NCBI RefSeq assembly: GCF_026914265.1
Contig: NC_069124.1
Coordinates: forward strand, 20,315,648-20,379,647
Reading direction: 5' to 3'
Length of the DNA: 64,000 bases
Origin: Mya arenaria
Taxonomy: Eukaryota; Mollusca; Bivalvia; Myida; Myidae
This document shows, one piece after another, positions 49,001 to 60,829 of this stretch. How positions within the stretch are numbered: position 1 is the first letter of the stretch; every line of letters begins with the position of its first letter. A program made the position numbers and the translations under genes. The notes beneath the pieces were generated by a model. The model was not told where the DNA came from. It ran no database searches and worked only from the letters and a program-made list of their open reading frames with translations.

Positions 49001-52000
49001 TTAAAGTAAGAAAATGTCCAACTGATCCAAAACGTAAATATGATGAACGTGGGTTAAAACTTGTGGATACACACCTAGAAAGCACTGCATGCACGGCAGA
49101 TGTTCTAGCAACTGGTAAGTTTCGAAAGAATGAGCCCTCAACATCGAAGAGAAACGATGGTGAACAGGGCGATGCACTAGTTACGAATGGAAATCTTTCT
49201 AAGGAAAATAAAGGTACAAACCCAAGTCCAAGCAAAATTGGGAATAGGAACAACCATTTAGAGCCAACCAAAATCGGTAATAAACAGATCGATGAAACAG
49301 CTACGGAAGGAAAAGCTTCCACAGACAATGCAAACATCAGTGCGACCCAAAGCGAGAACATATCATTGGTACGTTTCGGCGCACCGTTAGTATAGCAGTC
49401 TAATCGCTAAATTGCCTACACATACCATTAATAGTTGAATTGAATTTTTTTCTTAATTTTAACCCTAATATTATATTTTACATTATTGTCTACATATGTT
49501 GCAGTAAAGATTTCAACTTAACAAATCCATTATTCATTGGTGTTTGTGTGTACACTCAGTGTTTCAAAATGTGCTCAAATTATCCTACAGGATACAAGGG
49601 ATGGAGCAGACGTGTTTAATGACAACACAGTCATTAAAGACAATGAACAGCATGAACAGGTATGCACCGAAAAAGAGCTAACATGTAATTGTAGGAGATT
49701 CATCCAGTAAAGACATGACTAAACAAATAGTTTCAAACCTTAAACTTACTTATGCGTGGTAGGGTTATATTTAAGGTAGGTACCTTTTGCTCTGACTTGT
49801 TTTTTGTCTGTATCTGGTCGTTAAGCTCTGAAAGATATTTATTCTGTTTATACAAAATGTTATACATATCCGTAAGTTCATAATTGCTCTGATTTGTCTA
49901 TAATTATCGTTTTGTTTTTCAATTATTTATAAAAGACAAACATTTTTTGTGAATACATTTTAGTTATTTGCATGTATGGTATGTCCGTGCTGTATGTATG
50001 CCGTGCCTCTTTCGTTCAGTGTATATTTAGGGTATTTGATAAATATTTAGCTACAGCGCTTCTTCCTGTAGTTTCCATATGCATATATGCATTTAGTCAT
50101 GTTTGAAGAAGAAACACAATGAAGTTATAAACGTGAATCTTCAACTTGTGTTTTAGAAACACATGTAAGTTTTATAGTACATACTGATGTTTCAGGCATT
50201 GACCATTTCGATGCAAAACCATTAAATGACATATAACTTTTATTTTTCAAAACTTTTATTTTTTAACCAAATAATATATAGTACAAGCACATAGTTATCA
50301 ATTCTCTCTGTTTAACAGAAGTATACTACTCGAAGGTGAACTAATAAATAACAACTGGACGTATGTATAAAAAGGTAATTACGTTTATAATTAGCTGCTA
50401 TTTTTTCACACTGTTTATTGAGTGAGGACATGATGAAACGTTTTGTAATAAAACCATTTACAGGCTGAAGTCGACTCCGAATTTGGTGAAGGCAAAGACG
50501 AAAAAGTTGATAAAAAAACATCAACTGTCAACCCAGAACAAAAAAACACAGGCTATATGGAGAAGGTAAAGCTTCAATATTTTTCAGCAGCAAATATACA
50601 TGACTGTGAGTTGATGCCTGATACATATAAAACATTTCTCACCATGTGAGGCGCATACGCCATGTGACGATGTTGGCCTACGACTTTCCCTTACGATGGT
50701 ACTTATGTACTCGCTACTATTTATTGTCAAGTGTTCGGACTCTTAAACATTTTGCGTGCGTTTGTTGTAAACACCGACGCAAATTTAAGATAAAGCAGGT
50801 TTTGTCTCGCATCATGCCTGGCCTACAATTTATTGTGGTTATAGCTGACACTATGGCTGTAGCCTCTGGCGATAGTCCGGTGGTGTCATAAACTGATATA
50901 ACAGACATACGGTGTTTCCGTTTAATATGAGACATAAATTATAAATGACAAAACACAGCGTTATTGGTAATGCAATAGTTTCTTGAGGCGTTTCAAAGAT
51001 AAAGCTCTCACAGGAGATTTATTTTATATTAAAGTTTGTCGGCTGCAAAGGTTACCATACACAACTTGCAATATAATTTACTATAAGCTGCAGTTCCTTT
51101 ACCGACTCTTTATAATTTATATATAAACAAAAACAAAAAGCATTGATAAAAAATGTTCAAGTCCTTCAGTATAGAATACTTTCTTTTGTCAAACAGAAGG
51201 TTTGAATAACTAAAAGTCAAACAGATTGGGTACATTCAAAACTAAAATAACCTTCGTTAGAAACACATTTTCACTATAAAAAGAGTATTTCCTTTAACGC
51301 CCCAACGAATTGAATACGTTTAACAAACCATCGTGCACATTGTTTGGTTTGTTTTGGTGGTTTGTTTGTGTAATGCTTGTTTCTCTAAGCCGACATCTGA
51401 AGCTGAAAAAAGTCAATGAGCCAAACAGTGAAACCATTTTCTAATTATCGATATTGACACTTTATATTATATGTTCTTATTTCAGTTTATCGGTTTTAAA
51501 CACACGCTATTAAGCGCAGTCTTAAGATCAGCGCTTGTATTTAAAGGCACGCTCTCGGTTTTGACTAGTATACATTTGGTTATTATCACCAATTAAGGAA
51601 CCAATGATTGGTGCAATAAGCCCCATAAACGTTTCTCATTATCAGTGGGCCCGATAAAGAAAAATTGTCGACAAAACAAATTTCTCGTTCACTTAACTTG
51701 TAGAATATAAATAATTACACTACAATATTGATATTGATATAATCATGCGGTTGGGTTTATAGTGTTAAATTACAAATTCTTCCCACTGCTGCCGAGCTTA
51801 ACTATATCTATTTTACATTTGTCATTATACATTTCTACTTATTCTTATTTATTTCATTTCTAACTTTCATGCATGTGAATTTATGTTGTAAATTAGTTTT
51901 TTTGGATTATTGGATTGTATTAATAATATACAAGAGTTTATAGGTTTTTTCATAGGTAAGAAAGAAATAAACTCAACACATATACAAGGACAAAATCTTA

Positions 52001-53486
52001 TCAAATGTTTATGTCTAGATAATGGAAATATTGATTGGTATAATCTTTGTTACTATAAAAATATTGTATTGTAGATAGAGTATGAGGAGAAAAGTGAAGT
52101 CATACAATTTGATTTTGATGAGCTACCTACAGAGCAAAAGCTAATTATCGAGGACATCAGACACAGAATAAAATACGACATGACGGAAAAAGTGATCGAG
52201 GTTAATATTTGAAATGTGTTTTGAATATATACTATTGCCAAGCAAGAGTCGTACTACCAAGAACATTTACTAGAGATAACAACAGTTACTATTCTTTTTT
52301 ATATATTAAACGCATAAGTATTTGTTTCACGTACTTATATATTTCAAAGAGGGAGGCCTCAAGCTTATACCTTCTATTATGAATTTAACAGAGAAAACTG
52401 CTATGATTTATTGTCATTCGAATCAACTATTCTTATGACTTTATACCTATATGCGACCCCAATACCGAGTTGATATTGTACTCAATTTTTTATGTCGCCT
52501 AAGTAGGTTAAGACGTCTGATCTTCGGCGACAAAGTCTTGACTGATTTAGACAGTAAATTAAGAGTTTTGCATTTATTCATGATTAAACATATTAACAGG
52601 ATCTTTGGTTCCAGTGAATGTAGAAAAAGCTTGACAATCGCTTTATCAACAAACAGGAAAATAATTGAACGGACGTCAATAAAACCTTAAAACTGATTTC
52701 ACAGTTGTTTGTGACGATAAGAACATGATTATCATTCATCAAAATGTAGTTAAACTTTGTGACATTGTATGTAATCATAGCATCTAGGACAAATTTGATC
52801 GTTAGATAAATCTTAGTATTACTAGAGTTATGCCTTTTTGCTATTCAACAACATAGTCGGTTTGAGCCTATTTCTGTAGCTTTTTGCATAAATATTGATT
52901 TATGTACATTTATTAAATAACGTATTTTATCCGAACATGGATAATACTTATTGAGGTGTGTTGATGGTTACGATGACTGATGGAATTCATCACAATATTT
53001 ATAGTAAATCTAGGGGGAAATTTTGCTCTAATGACATTAAAACTCTTGTTACATTTTGCTCAACATTGATTGTCGCTACCAATAGATCGGCGTTATAATT
53101 ATATATTTTTATTCATTCACTATGACCATTTAAAAACAGGTAAAATCAACAAATACATGTTCATGATGATAAAGATTGTTTTTATTATTTCAACTCTATA
53201 GGCGATATGTAACGCTGTAATCGAGGAGATGGGTCCAAACCAGACCGACGAAATACGTACTTACATCTCGAAATGTTCTCTGTTTTGCTGGACTGCCCGT
53301 TGGCACAACCCACCCGTTTACGTTGATTTCATGGAGGTTACGGAAAACATGCGTTTTGACATGAACGTATACAAGCCGTACACAAAGACGGGACCCATCG
53401 TAGATTACATCGTCTGGCCTCCTATATATTTATTTAAAGGTGGACCTATGCTTTGCAAAGGTGTTGCACAAGGGAAGAGAAATTGA
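40097..53486 (+). CDS. SPATA18-like: MIEAP/SPATA18-like gene, copy 2
   Basis: Exons read: 40097-40137 (MADEEDKQVTNNF), 42312-42443, 42919-42985, 46776-46928, 47205-47237, 47697-47918, 48463-48655, 48919-49368, 49591-49659, 50464-50565, 52075-52200 and 53202-53486 (TGA). The N-terminal half is predicted coiled coil (EKVKREIKSLKDVCVDFAKS; QKELEKLKAEM). The C-terminal half is the MIEAP domain (DPNRPTKQAEVFSEIYDDEW to VDYIVWPPIYLFKGGPML), split by a polar linker. Phases fit at every junction except 42443/42919: exon 2 ends in phase 2 but exon 3 needs phase 1. A small unseen exon, another donor or a real break is implied. The total would be about 620-630 residues. The start is supported by the near-identical first exon of copy 3. 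Confidence 0.82.
41265..41580. repeat. Degenerate 50-60-bp tandem repeats in copy 2 intron 1
   Basis: Loose units contain TCTGTTACCAACGTGT or a variant, and CAACAGGAGTCGAA or a variant. The first two units (from about 41266 and 41314) are the closest. The surrounding 41.0-41.9 kb has coding-like composition and could be a remnant of some mobile element. I could not assign it. Confidence 0.45.
42312..42443 (+). CDS. SPATA18-like: Copy 2 exon 2, coiled coil
   Basis: A 132-nt exon after an AAATTGCAG acceptor, entered and left in phase 2 (donor AAG/GTATAT). It encodes YQEKVKREIKSLKDVCVDF and then SCQQKEKEVTAVFSKLKETE, a helical N-terminal segment typical of MIEAP-like proteins. Its equivalent in copy 1 lies outside the window. 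Confidence 0.72.
43973..44044 (+). pseudogene. Decayed copy 2 equivalent of the 2689-2763 exon
   Basis: It aligns with the copy 1 exon (ACTGACATCCGAAACTAAAA against ATGACTGCCGAAACTAAACT; both end ...TTAGACAAACA). The acceptor AG has become AAA, the donor GT has become AT, and there is a net length change that shifts the frame. Skipping it keeps copy 2 in phase between 42985 and 46776. Confidence 0.7.
45228..45525. repeat. Probable interspersed element tail in copy 2 intron
   Basis: AAACTGGTTTAAACCCCCAG, CCGTTCCAAGGCGGTACCTA, a T/G-rich tract, and GTTTACACAGTGCCATTAAA occur in this order. The GC-richer conserved-looking blocks followed by a T-rich tract resemble a SINE or LINE 3' region. This is recalled as a common bivalve repeat but not verified, and there is no second copy here to compare. 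Confidence 0.35.
46776..46928 (+). CDS. SPATA18-like: Copy 2 coiled-coil exon, pair of copy 1 4068-4241
   Basis: This is a 153-nt phase 2-2 exon between TTGTAAG and GTGAGT. It encodes LTVAEKNLQAFKTMLNTSEK and ends LAEKDIQSQ. The copy 1 exon is 21 nt longer but ends VAEKDIQNQ, so the 3' half is the more conserved part. The ending before the donor and the phases are identical. Confidence 0.75.
47173..47743. repeat. Tandem duplication of about 280 bp in copy 2 covering two exons
   Basis: 47173-47448 and 47453-47743 align: ACTTTTTCTTGAAAC, AATAGCTTATCTTCA, CTGCAGCA, TTCATAACTTTTTG, TTTAAGG.AACA.AAA and CAGACAGACAAGCAACAACTT occur in both, in order. The 33-nt exon is intact only in the first half, and the 222-nt exon is complete only in the second. 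Confidence 0.8.
47697..47918 (+). CDS. SPATA18-like: Copy 2-only coiled-coil exon (74 residues)
   Basis: This 222-nt phase 2-2 exon runs between a TTTAAG acceptor and an AAG/GTTTGA donor. It reads QQKENNKLQTDKQQLNNANK, then HYYAESQRYSLEYENSAKQL, strongly coiled-coil. Because entry and exit phases match, skipping or losing it keeps the frame. It has no counterpart in copy 1, where the intron runs straight from 4632 to 5210. The donor is weak (GTTTGA). Confidence 0.65.
48463..48655 (+). CDS. SPATA18-like: Copy 2 exon: start of MIEAP C-terminal domain
   Basis: This 193-nt exon reads RLSRIAD, then PNIADLGDPNRPTKQAEVFS and DDEWNDAYETVLDDEEKNK. It is the best family match in the window. Entered in phase 2, left in phase 0 at GTAAAT. 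Confidence 0.87.
48919..49368 (+). CDS. SPATA18-like: Copy 2 exon: domain middle plus polar linker
   Basis: This 450-nt phase 0-0 exon starts DVDTICEDVSKRHADAITDG, is conserved with copy 1 through DVLATGKF, then runs into a Lys/Asn/Thr/Glu-rich linker. It ends at TTG/GTACGT. The next short exon, 49591-49659 (DTRDGADVFNDNTVIKDNEQ), continues the linker; in copy 1 that part is fused into a single exon. Confidence 0.8.
53202..53486 (+). CDS. SPATA18-like: Copy 2 last exon: end of MIEAP C-terminal domain
   Basis: A 285-nt terminal exon after CTCTATAG. It encodes CSLFCWTARWHNPPVYVDFM, then YKPYTKTGPIVDYIVWPPIY and GVAQGKRN before TGA. Length and nearly all residues match copy 1. Confidence 0.88.
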   Translation, partial: AICNAVIEEMGPNQTDEIRTYISKCSLFCWTARWHNPPVYVDFMEVTENMRFDMNVYKPYTKTGPIVDYIVWPPIYLFKGGPMLCKGVAQGKRN

Positions 53487-54289
53487 ATGGACATTCAGAG
53501 ACTTTTCGTCTTTATATATTAGTCAGAAACCATTTTGCACATTATATTATATGTTTGAAAAGAGACCTTATAATGAAATATAACCAGAAGTTAAATTGTA
53601 TTTTATGCTCTTTCTATCGAAATAAAATAACATTCAAGAATATGTGTATAAATATGATAAAAAAATACATTCATATACCTGTATTATTCGCATTGACTTT
53701 GAAGCATACTTACTACGTACACCTCTTTCGTAAATATCATACTGAGTATTGTTAAAAACATTTTTTAACAATCTACGACCATTTTCCAGACATGACTAAT
53801 TTATCAACATAATTATGTAAATTTATATAAAAAAACATTAATTCATTCCTATGCAATATCTCTTCAATACTTAGACTTAAACTGTATCTGTTGTTGTTAT
53901 ATAAATTTTCTGAGAACATCAACATGATCCTGCGAAACGGCAAGTATTCCTCATTTCGTGTTGTTGAAGTGATTTGTTAACAACACTTTGTGAAAAATGT
54001 AAGCGAGTGAGGATCCGATTATAACACTTAGACTATTTTACTAAATATAAGTTGTAAGTACAAGCGATGCCTGTTTAAATCATTATTAATTTTAATTAAT
54101 AAGTTACCTGATAGCTACACTAACAATGATGTTAAAATTGGATAGTGGTGACTCTATATAATATTGACATCTATGGATTAATTATAGAATAATACATGGT
54201 TGACCATGGTTTTGGGCGGGCAATTATTCCTTCCACTGGGGCAATTATCAACCAAAAGCCATGGTCAACCATGTCTTATCCTGTATAAT

Positions 54290-55010
54290 ACATATGTTTT
54301 GTTATTTGTCAATGATTTCAAATAATTTAAAGATTATTTTGTGAGGTAATAAAGGATATTTGTCTTATGATTGGCATGTAGTTTAAAAATGAAAAATAAC
54401 AAAATGGTTTTGAATGGCATTAGCAGTGAAAAATATCGAGTGACTGAAAATCACATTAGCAAACATTTTCGTATGTGTTTTCAATAAGCCTTCAATATCG
54501 GCTGATTTTGTTGTTCATCAATAGGTGGGCACAGCTAGGGTCGATCCTATGAGCAGTTTCATAAGCATCTCGACTTAAATGACCCTAGCCATTCTGCTGG
54601 AATAATTTCTCAAAATTAATTTCTTAAAGTAAAACAAAACGTTTCAACAAAACATTTTCTTTTCTCACTGCTTTATGACCTTTATCGAATGTTAACATCC
54701 GGTACGGTTTCGGGTAGTACTCGTTACTGAAACAAGGAAGGTGTCATTAATTGGTTATACAATTTTCACTTCTTCTTGCACTGATAGTTCCATTTTAATC
54801 TCTTTAAAGATTTAAATTATTGCCTGCCATACGGCGGCCTTTTTTATTCAGACGTCAGTCTTCACGTTCTCGTCTTCGTCGGGCAATTATGCCATTATCG
54901 CCCTGACGTGCCGTGATAATCTCACGGGCGGAGACGATAATCATTATTGCGGGAACGAATTTATATAGTAAAATGTTACTATTTATTGTAACATGTGTAT
55001 TACTCATATA
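54290..55010. mobile_element. Insertion in the 3' flank of copy 2, absent after copy 1
   Basis: At the matching site in copy 1 (about 11665-11685) the flank is continuous. The inserted ~720 bp includes GC-rich inverted segments around 54870-54960 (CGTCTTCGTCGGGCAATTAT and TCACGGGCGGAGACGATAAT). No coding sequence. The exact ends are unclear. Confidence 0.5.
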
Positions 55011-56360
55011 CCTAGCCGATGCTATGGGCCCTGACAGCCAGTATTAAACAGTTCATGATTTAACGTAATAAGCAGTTTCAAGCTAACCGAAAAAGCTTGT
55101 TTTCATACATTGGATATAGTGTGTGCTTCCAAGAAAACTCCCTGTCAAATTGAACTGATAAAAGCATTTTGTAGCTGAAAACAATTGCAGGCATTATAGG
55201 AACGAGACAAAAACGTTTGCTAAAATGGTTTTAGTTGCTTAAGTTTAATGTGGACTAAACGAATCTTTATATGTCAATTATCCTACGAAAAAATCTTCAA
55301 GCTTGCGATGCAGTAAGAGGAATACGTTATAGATGTATGTCAGGGTTCAAATGAGCGTCATCACACCATATTAAAATCAAGGCCCTGATGCAATCATATG
55401 CAACCGTATACCGTGACATTCGAATCATTTGAAAACAAATCGTCAAAGAAAATTACCGAATAAATCGAACTAAGCCTAAAATCTTCACAACATTAAACTA
55501 CCGATTTATAGCTTGAGGTCTTAAGCATCGTGTCAATTTTCTTATTAATCTTTATACCCTTGTCCTTTATCTTGGCAGGCAGCTTTTATTATCAAATCGA
55601 TAGCCTATAGTTTGTGCATCAGATAAATCTGCAGTTAGTTTGTCATCACATTCAAGAATTGTTTTAGAAGGTAGTTAATAAAGAGCCTAATTTCAAACCA
55701 AGCCTTCGTAGTTTATTTTTAAAATCAAGTGGATACGATGTTTAGTCAAAACGTTCTGAGAAGGATTGGAGGAGAGGATAGATTATGAGAAAAATATATG
55801 CTTTTCTGTAAAAGTGCGAGCCTTTTTTAAATTTAAGGAATTACTTTGCATTTTCGAAATAACTGCGATGGAACATGCTTTCAGGAAGCGGGGAAGCAAA
55901 TCGTATCTGTTAAACTGTAATTTTTGTAAGCGGTATACTGTGCGATCTCATTGCCTGTAAATTTAGGTTATAACCTAGTAAGTTTTCTGGTTTTAAATTG
56001 CTGTGTGTATGCTTATGTATGTCGAACTAGCAAAAACAGCACAAAATGCACGTACTATTTTCACATTGGTCAGTAGTCAGTCGACGTGAATTTTCCGAAT
56101 GCATTTACTTATTCAAAGCTTTACATTGTTCTTGAAAATGAAAATGTCTAAAACAATGTGGAAAGGTTACAGAATTACCAGTTTGAGTATATCCCCTTTT
56201 TCTTAAAGGTTTAAAATATATGAGGTTTTCAAACGCATTGACGAAAGCATTATTAATCGAATAAATTATACTTACAACAAAACACTTGTACAGTAATCGA
56301 AGTAGATTCAATGCGAATACATGAGAGATCGGCGCGCTTTAAAGGCGCACACTATCGGTT

Positions 56361-57824
56361 TTTATTAATCAACTATTACGTATTTGACGAGATACAGAGA
56401 CAATTGCGGTACCAATACCATACAATTGAAGACAATATATGCCAGAACTCGCTCTATATCAACCAAACTCGGCAAATATCAACAAAACTCGGCTAATATG
56501 AGTTTCCTCCGCTTTGATTGGCTATAAAACTCGCCTAATATAGGATTTGAGAAATGAGCCATTTTCATTGGCTGTCGAAACTCGCCTATTATGAGAAATA
56601 CGCTGGAAATTAGTTTTAAAGGTAGCCATTTTGTTTTCCGTTTCCGTCTGTTTTGAAATTTCTGTGCTTCGTATAAACCTCTTTGGAATACTTGAACCTA
56701 TTAAATGATTGAACCACTTTGTACGGTTTGATATAACAGTTGTATTTAACCCGTTGGTGGCTTTTACGACTATTATGATTTTGTACACCGACAAAATGGA
56801 CGACGAAGGTGAAACATTTGACGTTTTGGCAAACGATTTATAAAATTAAGACGAAAAGACAAGCTTCCTTACAATGTACAGTGCTTTATTCAAAAGTATG
56901 CGCAGCTCAGGCAAATACAGCTAACCTCGGACAAATAACTAGGCCAATATGAAATCACCTAATTAATAACATTATATTATTAATCAACTATTACGTATTT
57001 GACGAGATACAGAGACAATTGCGGTATCAATACCAGACAATTGAAGACAATGTATATATGCCAGAAATCGCTCAATATCTATCAAACTCGGCCAATATCA
57101 ACAAAACACGCCTAATATGTGTTTCCTCCGTTTTGATTGGCTACAAAACTCGCCTAATATAGGATTTGAGAAATGGGCCATTTCCATTGGCTGTTGAAAC
57201 TCGCCTAATATGAAAAATATGCTGGAAATTAGTTTTAAAGGTAGCCATTTTGTTTTCCGTTTTCCGACTGTTTTGAAATTTTTGTGCTTCTTATAACTTT
57301 ATTTGGAATACTTGAACCTATTGAATGATTGCACCACTTTGTACGGTTTGATATAACAGTTGTATTTAACCCGTGGGAGGATTTTACGACTATTATGATT
57401 TTTTACACCGACAAAATGGACGACGAAGGTGAAACAATTGACACTTTGGCAAACGATTTACAAAATTAAGACGAAAAGACATGCTTCCTTACAATGTACA
57501 GTGTTTTATTCATAAGTATTCGCAATGTCACTATAAGGATGCATGTCAAAATCAGCAAAGTCAAGTCTAGAACAGCAGACACAATAAATGAATAAGGAAA
57601 AAATACGGCTTCAAAGTAAACCAAAAGTTAGTTATAAGAATGTTTTTAACCAAAACGGTAATAGTTTATTAATAAAATACTTATTAATTAGTTGATTTCA
57701 TATTGGCCCAGTTATTTGTCCTCGGTCAGCTGTATTTGCCTTTGCTCTTTCGGGCTCAGGCAAATATAGCTAACCTCGGACAAATAACTAGGCGATTATG
57801 AAATCTCTAATTAATAACATTATA
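56361..57824. mobile_element. 1.46-kb insertion made of two 615-bp-spaced copies with a terminal hairpin
   Basis: Copy 1 has an empty site (ATCGGTT/GATATACTTTG near 13015). The first unit starts TTATTAATCAACTATTACGT at 56362 and the second at 56977. They share CCAATATCAACAAAAC, AAACTCGCCTAATATAGGAT and CGACAAAATGGACGACGAAG. The second unit is extended, and near its end an inverted copy of GGCAAATA.AGCTAACCTCGG (57686-57746 against 57755-57817) forms a hairpin. Non-coding; family not recognised. Confidence 0.65.
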
Positions 57825-57940
57825 ATATACTTTGAAAATATTTGTTTAATTACAATGCATTTTCATGTTTAAATCAATTGATCTTAAAACATTAAAACAA
57901 AAGAAACATATAACATAGGCATACTGATAAACAAAGTGTT

Positions 57941-58395
57941 TGTGTTTTGTTTTTTTTCTTTTTCAAATTTAATTCAACACATTCACTAAAACAACAATGT
58001 TATAATACATGAAATGCACTAAATCATTATATGATGTCAAAATATTCTGCAAAAATATTCAAACATCTGTCTGTGACTTTATGTTTTTTATAGTATGAGA
58101 ATAGAATGAAAAATTCATTTTTAAAGATATGCATAATATCGACATGTTCTCGTCTACTATCGCTGATGAAATATGCTTTATATATACTATAACCTAGAGT
58201 GGCAAATATTAGGTTTAAATAAACAAAATAAGGATTAGTAATATAATATCCAAGTACAATATATTCAATCTTTCTTATATTCTTGTTTACCCAGTATTTT
58301 GAAAAAGCCTTTGAAATGATCTGCCAAACAAAGTTGACTGCTAAACAATCAATGAAAACATGCTCATATGTCTCACATGTGTTGCAAAAAAATAA
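57941..58395 (-). mobile_element. 5'-truncated LINE inserted in the 3' flank of copy 2
   Basis: It is flanked by a 14-bp target duplication ATAAACAAAGTGTT (57927-57940 and 58396-58409), and copy 1 has the empty site (about 13125). On the minus strand the 3' end is A-rich (AAAAAGAAAAAAAACAAAAC). Only the last ~450 bp of the element is present. Confidence 0.75.
58027..58392 (-). pseudogene. LINE reverse-transcriptase protein, C-terminal fragment
   Basis: This open minus-strand frame reads CNTCETYEHVFIDCLAVNFV, then WQIISKAFSKYW and a long tail to TAA at 58027. The C-x2-C...H...C pattern followed by an aromatic-rich helix is the zinc-ribbon tail found after reverse transcriptase in many LINE ORF2 proteins. 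About 120 residues with no internal stop, so the insertion is fairly young. There is no start codon because the copy is 5' truncated. Confidence 0.75.
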
Positions 58396-59179
58396 ATAAA
58401 CAAAGTGTTAACCTTCATAAATGTCTTGTATTAATAAATAGTTTAGTGGCCATAAATAAACCGGTAAAAAGGCGCCAAAATTTCGCTTGTTTATCTTTGT
58501 ACCTAAATCGTATGCTTTTTTGTTTTGATCATTAAAATCAAATCAGTTGAACATGACCATAGATTATCTTTTTGTACATCAACCTATTTTGTACTCCTTT
58601 AACTATGGGGATTATTGAAAAATCTCCGAACGAAATTAATGGTTATTTATGCAATGTTTAATGACACGAAGTTAAAGTTAAATTTTAATAATTTAGAACG
58701 GATGGAGTAACCCTTCCCAATCATTTAAATATGCCTTAAGGTCATCTTACCGTCAAAGAATACTACCTCATTAGCTTACACATTGTCGGGGCATATCTGA
58801 CTTAAGGGAATGTGTATCAGATGAGTTGCAGCATGCGGACCTTAAGACACGCTCGAAAGTTGAAAACCATATCGGGTGAGTGCGAAGCGATTGGTACGTC
58901 TAAAGTAAACCTCTCTTAAAATAGTTCATCAGTTTTGGAATTTCAGCCAACTTCTACGTCCTATTCAGAACTTTAGCAAGCACACTGTTTGTACACAATT
59001 TCAACATAGTAATTGCTGAAATGATGTCAGAATATGGCGCTTTTCTGCATTACTACATTAAATATAGGCATATAACAAGAAAGTCACTCACGAAATAAAT
59101 AATTTTGTGCTAACCAGGTGATAAATATGGTAATCGTCCACTTAAATACAAATCTACTCCATGTTTTGTCCCAAATGTT

Positions 59180-60120
59180 GAGGCTAAACGTTATCAGCAC
59201 CTTCATCATGTACCACGAAACAACTAACAGACAAAATATCTCTTACCACATACAAATCAAAGGGTAGAATAAGCTCGAATATTAACAAGATTTTGAAGAA
59301 AAAGAACGTTATTTTCAATAGCTTTGGGAGCGCCCTGACTGCGGACCGCAAAACTCTGAATTAGTGATCGATGTATTTTAGCCGAGAACCAATGTAACTA
59401 GAGGGAAAAAATGAAAACTAGTCGGTTTCATTTAACACATTTAAACAAGTTATGACCTTTTGGCATTATTTGATGCACAAATCTTCGCATGAATAAATTG
59501 TTTGAATTTTTGTTAGCTGTCGCTTAAAAAGGTGTAATTTTGGCAATTTTAAAAACAAATCCGAACGGTAAATCTGAAACAAAACATTTGTTTGGTGTGA
59601 CCTGAACAATACTGTTTCAGGCATATATCAAGCGACAACTTCTTAAGTTTGAGGTACTTATGTAAGGATTACCTTACAATTGAGGTTCTTGGTTCAAATA
59701 AGCGAAATCACACTAGAATGTAAGCTTCGTCCGTAACATTAAATCGTTATTGTGTGAGCATTTGTATCGTTTGCAGTCATTTTATAAAAGAGATTAAATC
59801 GGAAAAAAAAACTTTGCTTCAAGTATCTACGCCATTAAAATAGGATTACCATGACGTCAGCATTTGCAATGAACTTCGTGCCGTTCTCCTACGTTGACTG
59901 CGTCTCCATTCTACCGCTTTCCTTTACGTTGTCAGGCAACTGGTTCAACTAATCAGTTTGCCGATTTATTGTCATCACACTCGAACATTGTTTCGCAACA
60001 CAGTGACTAAATGGCCGTAACTTACTCCCATACACATTTCTTGTAAAATAATAGGACGTTCTATAAAGGATAGGAGGGAGAGTGGTGAAATAATTTTGCT
60101 GTTTCAAGGACGCAGTAGTT
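59180..60120. repeat. Upstream flank of copy 3, homologous to 37292-38040
   Basis: It shares GGCTAAACGTTATCAGC-like, CTGACTGCGGACCGCAAAAC, CTGCGTCTCCATTCTACCGC and GTTGTCAGGCAACTGGTTCA blocks in the same order. An extra ~240 bp (59415-59660) is present here. Confidence 0.7.
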
Positions 60121-60265
60121 GTGTTGTAATAAAAAAGCATATATCGATTGTTATTTTTTTATGTCATCAAGTATAAAACATAACTTTAATAAGGCCAATG
60201 TAGTCGGAATAAAAGGTCAGATTTCAGATGTATATGGCATATTAATCATTTCTAATTAGTCTTCT

Positions 60266-60455
60266 GGCCCCAATTTCTAAAAACTTCTTAAGTCCATTAT
60301 AACAGGATTAAGCTAGGCGCACTATTTATGTCTTTCAATAACTTGCGTAATATTAACCTTATTAAGAGTTGTTATGCTTTAGATAGAAACAAACATATTG
60401 ATAATTATAATAAACCAAGCCTGTTAAGCTTAAGAAGTTTCGATAAATTGGGGCC
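60266..60455. mobile_element. MITE with GGCCCCAATTT...AAACTTCTTAAG ends
   Basis: GGCCCCAATTTCTAAAAACTTCTTAAG at the left is the inverse of CTTAAGAAGTTTCGATAAATTGGGGCC at the right. 190 bp, non-coding. Confidence 0.7.
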
Positions 60456-60706
60456 TGATTCTTAAATAATTGTGTATCTTTATGTACAATATCGATCAAG
60501 CAGAAAATTATTTATAAATACAGAGTAAATATTTTATCTAGAAATAGAGTATCAAATGCTGTTAACAAAATATTAACGAAAAGTAAAACTCTGAAAGCAT
60601 GAAAATTTGATTATAGCCCTGTTCATTCTTTTTTTTATTTTAATCTATGTTTTAATATAATTGAGGTTAACTGGAACAATGTCTTCGAGTATACATATAG
60701 GATCTG

Positions 60707-60827
60707 ACACGAGTTGTCATTTGATTAAAAGAGTTGATAAAATGTGTTAGTAAGCGAGCCTCTGGCGAGCTTACTAACAACTTTCATGGACGAGTTTAAT
60801 AAAATCTTGTATGAAATGACAACGAGT
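60707..60827. repeat. Foldback element, ACGAGTTGTCATTT arms
   Basis: The outer arms ACGAGTTGTCATTTGAT and ATGAAATGACAACGAGT are inverse. A central near-palindrome GTTAGTAAGCGAGCC / GGCGAGCTTACTAAC lies at about 60750-60783. Confidence 0.6.
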
Positions 60828-60829
60828 GA

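Noticed and set aside
50646-50935. Frames on both strands in the 50566-52074 intron
   Set aside because: Both strands are open over the same bases and the segment has no equivalent in copy 1's short intron; probably an unidentified insertion.
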